Shown here: positions 43,720 to 51,859 of the stretch, piece after piece
How positions within the stretch are numbered: position 1 is the first letter of the stretch
Layout of the letters: every line of letters begins with the position of its first letter
Origin: Bacteroidetes bacterium GWA2_40_15
GTDB lineage: Bacteria > Bacteroidota > Bacteroidia > Bacteroidales > VadinHA17
Length of the DNA: 64,000 bases
NCBI GenBank assembly: GCA_001768195.1
Contig: MENI01000112.1
Span: 16,261-80,260, forward strand
Direction of reading: 5' to 3'
The notes under the pieces: model-generated
What the model was told of the DNA's origin: nothing
What the model saw: only the letters and a program-made list of their open reading frames with translations
Databases searched by the model: none
Position numbers and translations under genes: made by a program

Positions 43720-44844
43720 ATGGTAGTAGGCATCCTGAAGGAGACAGGCACTGAAAAAAGGGTGGCAATGCTTCCTGGTGAGGTGGCTTCCTTAAAGAAA
43801 TTGGGCCTTGAGGTGATCGTTGAAACCGGGGCAGGTGAAAAGGCTTTTGCCTCAGATGCTGCCTATTTGAAGACAGGTGCAAAAGTTGCTGAACGAAGTG
43901 ATGTAATATCCGGATCTGCCATGTTACTTTCTGTTGCTGCTCCGGTAGATGATATTAATCTGTTCCCTGAAGGTCAGATAATCTGTTCTGTTATAAATCC
44001 TGTTGAAAATAAAGTATGGCTTGAGAATGCACGTCTGAAAGGACTCTCAGTTCTTGCACTGGATCAGATACCGAGAACCACCAGGGCCCAGTCGATGGAT
44101 ATACTCTCATCAATGGCGACAGTATCGGGCTACAAAGCTGTGCTGGAAGCTGCTTCAATGTTACCCCGCTTCTTCCCCATGTTCATGTCATCTGCCGGAA
44201 CCATTAAACCTGCAAGAGTTCTGATCCTTGGGGCGGGAGTTGCCGGATTACAGGCTGTTGCCACCGCCAGAAAACTTGGCGCCATTGTCGAAGTTTTTGA
44301 TGTGAGGTCTGCTGTTAAAGAGGAGGTAAGGAGCCTTGGAGGAAAATTCATTGAGGTTGAAGGAGCAAAGGAAGATGCTGCCGCAGGAGGCTATGCTGTT
44401 GAACAGAGTGAGGAGTTTAAGAAAAAGCAGAAGGAACTTATTCAGCAGAGGGCAATGGCTGCTGATGTTATCATAGCCACTGCCCAGATTCCGGGTAGAA
44501 AAGCCCCTGTTCTCGTTCTTAAGGAAACAGTGGCTAATATGAATCCCGGATCAGTTATTATTGATCTCGCTGCCTCCAGCGGCGGTAACTGTGAACTGAC
44601 TGAAAACAACAAAACAGTTCTGGTTAATGGTGTTACTATTATCGGAAGATCAGATTACCCTTCAGATATGTCTTCAGATGCCAGCAAAATGTTTGGCAAC
44701 AATATCATAAACCTCATCAAAATAATGGCAGACAAGCAGGGGAATATAGTCCTTAACATGTCTGATGATATTATTAACGGAACAACTGCAGTGCATAGAG
44801 GGGAATATATCAGTCCCAGAGTCATACAGATTTTAAATCTCTAA
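43720..44844 (+). CDS. pntAA: NAD(P) transhydrogenase, NAD-binding alpha subunit
   Basis: 374 residues. The N-terminal GILKETGTEKRVAMLPGEV and the NAD-binding Rossmann motif VLILGAGVAGLQAVATARKLGA (about 167-190) match alanine dehydrogenase/PntA. It ends where the membrane helices begin, so this is the split three-subunit form found in Rhodospirillum and many Bacteroidota. It transfers hydride between NADH and NADP+, driven by the proton gradient through PntAB and PntB. Confidence 0.94.
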   Translation: MVVGILKETGTEKRVAMLPGEVASLKKLGLEVIVETGAGEKAFASDAAYLKTGAKVAERSDVISGSAMLLSVAAPVDDINLFPEGQIICSVINPVENKVWLENARLKGLSVLALDQIPRTTRAQSMDILSSMATVSGYKAVLEAASMLPRFFPMFMSSAGTIKPARVLILGAGVAGLQAVATARKLGAIVEVFDVRSAVKEEVRSLGGKFIEVEGAKEDAAAGGYAVEQSEEFKKKQKELIQQRAMAADVIIATAQIPGRKAPVLVLKETVANMNPGSVIIDLAASSGGNCELTENNKTVLVNGVTIIGRSDYPSDMSSDASKMFGNNIINLIKIMADKQGNIVLNMSDDIINGTTAVHRGEYISPRVIQILNL

Positions 44845-44857
44845 CAGTCAAAAAATA

Positions 44858-45163
44858 ATGGAAAATATTTCAGAATTTTTCTTAACGCACAGGGAGGCAA
44901 TTTTTATTGTAATCCTTTCTGTTTTTCTTGGAATTGAGGTAATTAGTCATGTACCTTCTATCCTTCACACACCTTTAATGTCGGGAGCAAACGCTATTAG
45001 CGGGGTAATTATTATAGGAGGAATTATTCTTGTCGGACATGCCAGCACAATATTTGAATGGATACTGGGTATAGTAGCACTTTTCATGGCTATGCTAAAC
45101 GTTGCAGGTGGCTTTGTAGTTACTGACCGTATGCTGGAAATGTTTAAAAAGAAGAAGAAATAA
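44858..45163 (+). CDS. pntAB: NAD(P) transhydrogenase, small membrane alpha subunit
   Basis: 101 residues with three membrane helices: AIFIVILSVFLGIEVIS, ISGVIIIGGIILVGHAS and ILGIVALFMAMLNVAGGFVVTDRMLEMF. The last is the conserved end of the PntA membrane part. It starts 13 bases after pntAA and its stop is 1 base from the pntB ATG. Confidence 0.93.
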   Translation: MENISEFFLTHREAIFIVILSVFLGIEVISHVPSILHTPLMSGANAISGVIIIGGIILVGHASTIFEWILGIVALFMAMLNVAGGFVVTDRMLEMFKKKKK

Positions 45164-45164
45164 G

Positions 45165-46577
45165 ATGGACACAATAAATACTATTTTACCTGCTAATGTG
45201 ATACTGGAATACAGTTATCTTTTATCGGCTATACTTTTTGTATATGGATTGAAGCTGCAAAGTCATCCTGACAATGCCCGCAGAGGGAATCAGTGGGCAG
45301 CAGCAGGAATGATTATCCCCATGATTACAACTCTTCTTCTTCACAAAAACCAGACAGGAGCAGGAATACCCCTGGTCAACGGAGTAGCGGTAGTTATTAC
45401 AACCATTGTCGGCGGAATAGTCGGGACGATTATGGCAAGGAAAATAAAGATGACTGCCATGCCGCAGATGGTTTCCTTTTTCAACGCAACAGGTGGTGCT
45501 GCATCAGCTGTTGTTGCCCTGATCGAGTTTAACAAGAATCCTGATCAGGCTGTCCTGGTAGGTCTGCTTGGCATTATAATAGGTAGCATTGCCTTTAGCG
45601 GAAGTATGATTGCATATGGAAAACTGGATGATAAAGTAGGGGATATCTTTTCTAAATCTATGACATATGTGAATCTGGTGTTTATGCTTACCATAATGGG
45701 TATCACCCTTTTTGTACTTCTGGGAGGGCTTAGTCTTGAGACAAGAACTTTCCTGGTATATTCATTGCTTACATTGAGTTTAATATATGGAGTTAGTTTT
45801 GTTATGCCTATTGGCGGTGCAGATATGCCTGTAGTCATCTCTCTCCTGAACTCTTTAAGCGGAATAGCTGCAACAATGGCCGGCTTTATTTATAAGAATG
45901 AGGCTATGATACTTGGGGGTATCCTGGTAGGTTCTGCAGGTACTATTCTGACAATACAAATGTGCAGAGCAATGAACCGTTCACTTCTGAATGTAATAAT
46001 TGGTTCATTTGGTGGAGGAGGAATGGCACATACCAGTGAGGCAGGCACAGTTAAGGAGATCTCCATGAGTGATGCAGCCATACTTCTTAGTTATTCGGCA
46101 AAGGTAGTTATAGTGCCGGGATATGGTCTTGCTGTTGCAAAAGCTCAGCATCTCTGCCACGACCTGGAAAAACTGCTTGAGGAAAAAGGGGCCGAAGTAA
46201 AATATGCGATTCATCCTGTTGCAGGAAGAATGCCGGGGCATATGAATGTCCTTCTGGCTGAAGCGGATGTACCGTATGGAAAGTTAATGGAAATGGATGA
46301 TATAAATCCGGAATTGCCTAATACTGATGTTGTTGTAATTATTGGAGCTAACGACGTGGTTAATCCTGCATCAGAAGACGACCCTTCAAGTCCGATATAT
46401 GGTATGCCAATAATTAAGGCTCGCGAAGCAAAAAACATTATTGTTATGAAACGAGGAATGGGCAAGGGTTATGCTGCTATAGAAAATCTGCTTTTCTTCA
46501 ATGACAAGACAAGGATGCTTTTCGGTGATGCAAAAGGGACACTGCAGAACCTTGTTAATGAGGTAAAAAGCTTATAG
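45165..46577 (+). CDS. pntB: NAD(P) transhydrogenase beta subunit
   Basis: 470 residues. Eight or nine membrane helices (to about 280) with the conserved MPQMVSFFNATGGAASA and GGADMPVVISLLNSLSG segments are followed by an NADP-binding dIII domain: VPGYGLAVAKAQH, HPVAGRMPGHMNVLLAEA and GANDVVNPA. It forms the proton channel and the NADPH site. With the hydrogenase operon it gives the cell control of its NADH/NADPH balance. Confidence 0.95.
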   Translation: MDTINTILPANVILEYSYLLSAILFVYGLKLQSHPDNARRGNQWAAAGMIIPMITTLLLHKNQTGAGIPLVNGVAVVITTIVGGIVGTIMARKIKMTAMPQMVSFFNATGGAASAVVALIEFNKNPDQAVLVGLLGIIIGSIAFSGSMIAYGKLDDKVGDIFSKSMTYVNLVFMLTIMGITLFVLLGGLSLETRTFLVYSLLTLSLIYGVSFVMPIGGADMPVVISLLNSLSGIAATMAGFIYKNEAMILGGILVGSAGTILTIQMCRAMNRSLLNVIIGSFGGGGMAHTSEAGTVKEISMSDAAILLSYSAKVVIVPGYGLAVAKAQHLCHDLEKLLEEKGAEVKYAIHPVAGRMPGHMNVLLAEADVPYGKLMEMDDINPELPNTDVVVIIGANDVVNPASEDDPSSPIYGMPIIKAREAKNIIVMKRGMGKGYAAIENLLFFNDKTRMLFGDAKGTLQNLVNEVKSL

Positions 46578-46600
46578 TAGTAAACCCCCAATTCCCCCCG

Positions 46601-47087
46601 GGCATAGGCGTAAACTTAAGGAATCTGAAAAAGGTTTAACATGGAGGATCAATATAGGCAAACGGATTTAAATATAGAAATTAAGTTCGGTCATAACATT
46701 TTCCCCTCCTTTTGAAGGAGGGGTGGCCGCAGTACATTGATAGTTAAAGTATTACAAAGGTTAATAGCGGCCGGGGTGGTTGATTGGTTTATCAGTTCGA
46801 TTCTTTTATTTTCTTGATTTTAACATCTCCCATAATACCGCCTCAGCTGAAGTGGACCATTTCCTGATATATCATCTGAAGGATTTAAGGCCTTTTCATT
46901 TGTTGAGGTTTTTGTTTATCAAAGCTATAATGGTAAAAAGAAACTTATGAATCAACCACCCCGGCCGGGAAATTAACCTTGTAAATATCAGATAATCAAT
47001 TATCCCGTCCACCCCTCCTTCAAAAGGAGGGGAAACTTTTTCTGAACTCTGTATTTACAATACTTTTCTTAAGTTGACGGCTATGCC
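46601..47087. mobile_element. Candidate nonautonomous element with three nested inverted repeats
   Basis: Outer arms GGCATAGGCGTAAACTTAAG (46601-46620) and 47068-47087 match inverted at 18 of 20 bases. Middle arms 46700-46726 and 47009-47035 are 27-base perfect inverted copies around the CCCCTCCTT/AAGGAGGGG hairpin. Inner arms 46768-46785 and 46950-46967 are 18-base perfect inverted copies (CGGCCGGGGTGGTTGATT). The sequence between middle and inner arms is also partly mirrored (TTACAAAGGTTAAT against AATTAACCTTGTAA). The 160-base centre has no coding capacity. A MITE-like fossil or a stack of dispersed repeats are both possible. This fills most of the 617-base gap between pntB and the barrel gene. 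Confidence 0.55.
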
Positions 47088-47089
47088 CC

Positions 47090-47160
47090 AAGGGGGGCTT
47101 TTTAAGTCATTGGCTTTTAATAAGTCCCCCCTGGGGGATTTAGGGGTGGGTTTAAAAAAG
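47090..47160. repeat. C/G-tract inverted repeat next to the nested element
   Basis: AGGGGGG (47091-47097) pairs with CCCCCCT (47126-47132), which is itself followed by GGGGG. The block ends in TTTAGGGGTGGGTTTAAAAAAGG. It resembles dispersed C-tract intergenic repeats and might act as a terminator for the convergent barrel gene. Confidence 0.5.
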
Positions 47161-47194
47161 GCTTTTGAGACAGACTCTTTATTTTATTGGCAGA

Positions 47195-47698
47195 TTAGAA
47201 TAATACAGTAATTCCGAATTTTCCACCTGAAAAGGCATTACCTCCTCCGACTTCAAGATTCAATCCAAAGTTGTCATTAATGAAGTATCTTCCTCCGACC
47301 TGCAGTCCCAGACCGAGTCCCGAAGATCCTTCTCCTGGATAATCGTTAGGTGAAGTCCAGGCATAAAACCCGATATTCAGTCCTGCATAAAAATCCCAGT
47401 TGCTGGGTATATCAAGAACTCTGTTAAAATGATAATTTGCATTACCGGAAATTCCCAATACCCTGCTCCTGTAGTGATTATCCCTGTATTTCTCATTATA
47501 GTTTCTAAATGAACCTTCAAAGCCCAAAGTAATGTCGTGGGAAACTCCAAAATCCAACCCGATATATACTGGTACACCCCAGCCGGAAAAACCAACTCCG
47601 GCGTTAAGCTGAACTCCACCCGTGCCAAGAGGGCTTTGGGCACTAACTGTAAAAATAGAAATTACAGATAACAAAAGGATTATTTTTAACTTTTTCAT
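47195..47698 (-). CDS. Small outer membrane beta-barrel protein
   Basis: 167 residues. A signal peptide (KIILLLSVISIFTVSAQ) precedes a Gly- and aromatic-rich mature domain with amphipathic strands (VQLNAGVGFSGWGVPVYIGLDFG, GLGLGLQVGGRYFINDNFGLNLEVGG), ending in FGITVLF with a terminal Phe. It fits the eight-stranded OmpA/OmpW-like or porin-family barrels; ligand or role unknown. Confidence 0.75.
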   Translation of the reverse strand: MKKLKIILLLSVISIFTVSAQSPLGTGGVQLNAGVGFSGWGVPVYIGLDFGVSHDITLGFEGSFRNYNEKYRDNHYRSRVLGISGNANYHFNRVLDIPSNWDFYAGLNIGFYAWTSPNDYPGEGSSGLGLGLQVGGRYFINDNFGLNLEVGGGNAFSGGKFGITVLF

Positions 47699-47740
47699 TT
47701 TATATAATATATTAATATGTGTGCATACTTAATTGATTTA

Positions 47741-47748
47741 CAAAGTTA
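47741..47748 (-). promoter_or_regulatory. -7 box of the small barrel gene
   Basis: TAACTTTG on the minus strand matches TANNTTTG, 42 bases before the ATG. No -33 TTG at the usual spacing. Confidence 0.45.
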
Positions 47749-47922
47749 AGTGGCTTTATATCAGTTATTCTTACACAACTCTGTATAAATGTTCCATAAT
47801 TCACACATATTTGGGTTACATTTTGAGTAAATCAGGTTTTGATAAAGAGGAGATAACTGCTCTTATGGATAGATGAAAATATTGCTAAATTTAGAGTTTG
47901 TAAGACTTTGGAATTAATCAAT

Positions 47923-49716
47923 ATGATAGATAGCGAACAGTATCAACTTACCCATTTGCGTTCATCAATGAAGGATTCCGGTATTGATACCTATATAATT
48001 CCATCTGCAGATCCCCATCTTGGCGAGTATATACCTGATCACTGGCGTATAATTTTATGGCTTACCGGTTTTACAGGGTCTTCATCAACAATTGTGATTA
48101 CGGATTCTTTTGCAGGTATATGGACCGATTCACGATATTTTATTCAGGCGGAAGAACAGCTCAAAGGTAGCGGCGTTACACTTATGAACCCTCTTCTGAC
48201 TGAAAATAAAGACTTTACGGTTTGGCTGAAAGAGAATATTAAGGAGGGAAGCACAATAGCATTTGACGGGCGTATTTTTTCAGTCAGCAGGTTGAGGAAA
48301 CTTGAGATTGAACTCCAGGGGAAGAATATATTAATTAAAATTGATCAGGATCTTATTTCAGCAATATGGAATGACCGTCCGGAATTACCTGATTCAATGG
48401 CATTTGATCATGATCTCTCTTTTTGTGGCATATCACGGTCTGATAAGATTGACAGAGTCAGGGAAAAGATGAAACAGATGGAAGTAAATTACCATCTTCT
48501 CTGTGCCCCTGATGATATAATGTGGATGCTTAATATACGTGGCAGTGATGTAAGGTTCAGCCCGCTGCTTTCATCATTTGCCATAATCGGTGAAGACCAG
48601 GTACTCCTGTTTGCAGATGAGAACAAGATTCCCTTAAAAATAGCTTCAGAATTTGATAAACTTAATATTGTAATCCTGCCATACGAAGAGACAGCCGCTA
48701 TTTTATCTTCACTTCCAGTGGATTCATCTGTTTTAATCACTCCTGCATATACTTCAGCAGTTTTATTCAATTCAATACCAGAGGGGATGACAATCATGGA
48801 AGATGTCAGCATTCCTGCCCGGTTGAAATCAGTAAAGAATAAAACAGAGATTTCAAATATTGAAAAGGCTATGATTAAGGATGGGATAGCACTGACAAAG
48901 TTCTTCTTCTGGCTCGAAACAACCGGGTATTCTTCTGATCTGACAGAAATTTCTATTTCGGAAAAGCTCAATGAGTTCAGATCAGGTCAGAATAACTATC
49001 TGAGTCCCAGTTTTCAGACAATATCTGCCTTTAATGAACATGGAGCACTTCCTCATTATACTGCAACACCCGCAACTGATTCAGGAATAAGCGGAACCGG
49101 AATCCTGTTGATTGATTCCGGCGGACAGTATCTGGATGGAACCACAGATATTACCAGGACTGTTGCTATCGGCAGACCTTCTGCCCAACAAAAAACAGAT
49201 TTTACCCTGGTGCTTAAAGGTATGATCAGCCTTGCCATGGCAAAATTCCCTTCAACAACCAGGGGATTTCAGCTTGATATTCTGGCACGAAAGGCATTAT
49301 GGGAACATGGACTTAATTATGGTCATGGAACGGGACATGGAGTAGGTTTTTGTCTCAATGTCCATGAAGGCCCTCTAAGTATTAGTCCGGGTACTAATCC
49401 TGATTCAAAAACAGTTATCAGGCCCGGAATGCTTATCTCTGATGAGCCTGCAATTTACAGGGAGGGAGAATATGGCATCAGGATCGAAAACCTGATACTC
49501 TGCTATGAAGATGAAGAGACTGAGTCCGGGCAATTCCTTAGGTTTGATACCGTTTCTCTCTGTTATATAGATAAAACTCTTATTGATAAATCATTACTTG
49601 AATCAAAAGAGATTGAATGGCTGAATAAGTATCATTCTGAAGTTTACGAAAAACTTAGCCCGCAGCTTACTCCGGAAGAAAAGGAATGGCTTAAGGGAAA
49701 AATCTCTTTTATTTAA
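47923..49716 (+). CDS. Xaa-Pro aminopeptidase (M24B)
   Basis: 597 residues from the ATG at 47923; a TTG at 47908 would add five. Two creatinase-like N-domains (about 1-300) precede the pita-bread domain with the five metal ligands: LLIDSGGQYLDGTTDITR (two Asp), GHGTGHGVGFCLNVHEGP (His), SDEPAIYREGEYGIRIENL (two Glu), plus a C-terminal extension of about 60 residues. This is the eukaryote-like three-domain aminopeptidase P, which removes N-terminal residues before proline. No signal peptide, so cytoplasmic; it would complete breakdown of Pro-containing peptides. It overlaps the convergent GH127-like gene by 8 bases. Confidence 0.93.
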   Translation: MIDSEQYQLTHLRSSMKDSGIDTYIIPSADPHLGEYIPDHWRIILWLTGFTGSSSTIVITDSFAGIWTDSRYFIQAEEQLKGSGVTLMNPLLTENKDFTVWLKENIKEGSTIAFDGRIFSVSRLRKLEIELQGKNILIKIDQDLISAIWNDRPELPDSMAFDHDLSFCGISRSDKIDRVREKMKQMEVNYHLLCAPDDIMWMLNIRGSDVRFSPLLSSFAIIGEDQVLLFADENKIPLKIASEFDKLNIVILPYEETAAILSSLPVDSSVLITPAYTSAVLFNSIPEGMTIMEDVSIPARLKSVKNKTEISNIEKAMIKDGIALTKFFFWLETTGYSSDLTEISISEKLNEFRSGQNNYLSPSFQTISAFNEHGALPHYTATPATDSGISGTGILLIDSGGQYLDGTTDITRTVAIGRPSAQQKTDFTLVLKGMISLAMAKFPSTTRGFQLDILARKALWEHGLNYGHGTGHGVGFCLNVHEGPLSISPGTNPDSKTVIRPGMLISDEPAIYREGEYGIRIENLILCYEDEETESGQFLRFDTVSLCYIDKTLIDKSLLESKEIEWLNKYHSEVYEKLSPQLTPEEKEWLKGKISFI

Positions 49717-51769
49717 TTACTTCCTCCATCAGAGTTATATCCATAACCGGAAACTCAGTTATCCTCAGCCTAGCACAGCCGTAAGGGACAAGTTCAATGG
49801 TCTCTGGATCACCTTCAGGAGCAACAGGGCTTAACGGAGGAACATCAGCCGAATAATTTTTCAAAGTCCATGCAGGGATCTTTATTCCTCTACTCCTGAT
49901 GATAATTGGTGCATTCTGTTGAGATACGATATACTTTCCTGAATCTGCTGACCATATCATATCTCCCTTATCTGAAAAGGGAAACTTCCCTATTTCGTTT
50001 TCTGTCACTCTGAACCCTCTCATTGTATTACCGGTATCAATCATCAGACCATAATTCCATGGTTTTTTCGGTGATATCTCCCAGTCAACACTTCCTTTAT
50101 AACCAAAATTGTCATAGTTGATCTTTACGCTCTTATATTCCTTGTCTATTCTAAGTGAGAAATATAAGGGCCCGCGAAGAACAGATACTGCATTGTTGTA
50201 TCTCTTCTCAAACCTTAATTTCATAGGGATCTGCATTGTAATCTGGTCGCCGCTTTTCCATTTTTCAGTAAGAGTTACAGAGGGTTTTCCCTTGACGGTA
50301 ATTGTCTTTTTGCCATATCTGATCTCAACAGAATCTGCCCATCCTGGTATTCTGAGCTCAATCGGAAATTTTACAGGATTTTCAGTACTGATCGTAAGGG
50401 TAATAAGATCATTAAATGGATAATCTGTTTCTTCAGTGATAGTAACCTCCCTGCCTTTGCCAACTTTTGCTTTAACAACCGATGGTCCGTATGATACTGC
50501 AGCAAGGCCATTTTCATTGGTAGCCATCCACATGGTTTCAATGAACTTTGGCCATCCCTGATGCATATTTGCAAGGCAGCAGGCAAAGTTTGGCATAAGA
50601 CCATATATATTTGAATAATCTCCATTTGTGCTCCAGTCTCTTTTTGCACCCGAAACCAGTACCTGGTTTGATTGCTGATCATACTGATGTGCCCACATGT
50701 CGGGAGTGGTTGTGCCAGGGAGAGCGTTGTAAGTCAGAAGTTCAAGTCTGTCGGCAAGAGAGTTCTCACCGAATATGGCATACAGTTCACCAAGGGAAAA
50801 CATATACTCCACAACCGAGCATAGTTCAGTACCCTGGGAAGGGCTTTTGCCCGAAAGGTGCTCATCGCCAGAAAACCTGCCTCCTGCCTGGCCATGGTGT
50901 GCATCATATTTTTCTATGCCTGCAAATACTGCATTCCTGTGCCTTTCATTAATTGACTGCTGGTAATAAAGTCCGGGATATTTTATTGCCATGGCATTGT
51001 TTACAACATGGGCTGTCAGACCTACAGGTCCCCAGTCAAGGGGAATTTTTCTGTCTGCAGAAGCAGCTGAATCCCATGGAAATTTCTCATAATAGGAAGT
51101 CCAGTCGGAACTGTTTTTATGTATAGATTCAATTGTTTCAAGTATCCATTTTTCTCCTGTCATCCGATAGAGCCAGTAGCCTGTTACTGCATTTTCCATC
51201 GCTCTTACACCTCGCCAGTCTTTGTTGGGCCAGTCGGGAGGTGATTCATGAAGGTAACGGAAGTAATTTATCAGAACATTGAACGCATTGGTGTCACCGG
51301 TAGCTTCAAAGTATTGCGTCAATACCTTATTGGCAACAGCAATCGGCCAACGGTCTTTATTCTTAACAGGTCCATACCATCCTGAATCACTGCTGCTTGC
51401 AATTATTGGTTGTATCCACCTGTTTGCTTTTTCTTTTAACTGATAATCATCAAGCAGGTATGCCAGTGGTACAAGGCCATCAAGAAAATAAGGGCCCCGT
51501 TCCCATGCTTCACCGTCACCTCCGCGCCATGATGAATTAACAAGGTCAGGCCAGAAATCATCGATATTACCTGAAAGACCTGATGCCTGCGCTTCAAGTT
51601 GTGATTTAAGCCATCCGGAGGGTTTTACAGTACCAAGAGGCAACTTGATATAGGCATTGGACCTTAACGGTTCCGGATTGTTCCTGTAGTTTGTGTTGCC
51701 CTTGTGCTTGCTGCAGGAAGAAAAGAGAAGCAGAGATATTATGGTTATCAGAAAAACAGATTTCTTCAT
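49709..51769 (-). CDS. GH127-like beta-L-arabinofuranosidase-family lipoprotein
   Basis: 686 residues. The lipoprotein signal ends at Cys19 (TIISLLLFSSC). The central (alpha/alpha)6 barrel is of the DUF1680/GH127 type. The zinc-thiolate active site is preserved: Glu315 and Cys317 in GTELCSVVEY, and Cys397-Cys398 in NFACCLANMHQGWPKF. In characterised GH127 one of these Cys is the nucleophile. C-terminal beta domains follow (about 430-670). Substrate probably an arabinofuranoside or related pentose unit, by family. It is downstream of a putative glycosidase on the same strand. Confidence 0.88.
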   Translation of the reverse strand: MKKSVFLITIISLLLFSSCSKHKGNTNYRNNPEPLRSNAYIKLPLGTVKPSGWLKSQLEAQASGLSGNIDDFWPDLVNSSWRGGDGEAWERGPYFLDGLVPLAYLLDDYQLKEKANRWIQPIIASSSDSGWYGPVKNKDRWPIAVANKVLTQYFEATGDTNAFNVLINYFRYLHESPPDWPNKDWRGVRAMENAVTGYWLYRMTGEKWILETIESIHKNSSDWTSYYEKFPWDSAASADRKIPLDWGPVGLTAHVVNNAMAIKYPGLYYQQSINERHRNAVFAGIEKYDAHHGQAGGRFSGDEHLSGKSPSQGTELCSVVEYMFSLGELYAIFGENSLADRLELLTYNALPGTTTPDMWAHQYDQQSNQVLVSGAKRDWSTNGDYSNIYGLMPNFACCLANMHQGWPKFIETMWMATNENGLAAVSYGPSVVKAKVGKGREVTITEETDYPFNDLITLTISTENPVKFPIELRIPGWADSVEIRYGKKTITVKGKPSVTLTEKWKSGDQITMQIPMKLRFEKRYNNAVSVLRGPLYFSLRIDKEYKSVKINYDNFGYKGSVDWEISPKKPWNYGLMIDTGNTMRGFRVTENEIGKFPFSDKGDMIWSADSGKYIVSQQNAPIIIRSRGIKIPAWTLKNYSADVPPLSPVAPEGDPETIELVPYGCARLRITEFPVMDITLMEEVIK

Positions 51770-51831
51770 TTCTAATAATATTTAGGTTATTTTAAAAATA
51801 TCAAGTTCATAAAAATAAACTATTGTTATGA

Positions 51832-51859
51832 CCTCACTCCTCACTCCTCACTCCTCACT
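51832..51859. repeat. 7-bp tandem array, CCTCACT type, overlapping a stop codon
   Basis: Four perfect CCTCACT units. The minus-strand gene ending at 51855 takes its last Glu codon and TGA stop from this repeat, so the array is partly coding. Confidence 0.9.

Noticed and set aside
46601-47087. A hidden transposase in the nested-repeat element
   Set aside because: No reading frame of useful length or DDE-like motif is present on either strand.
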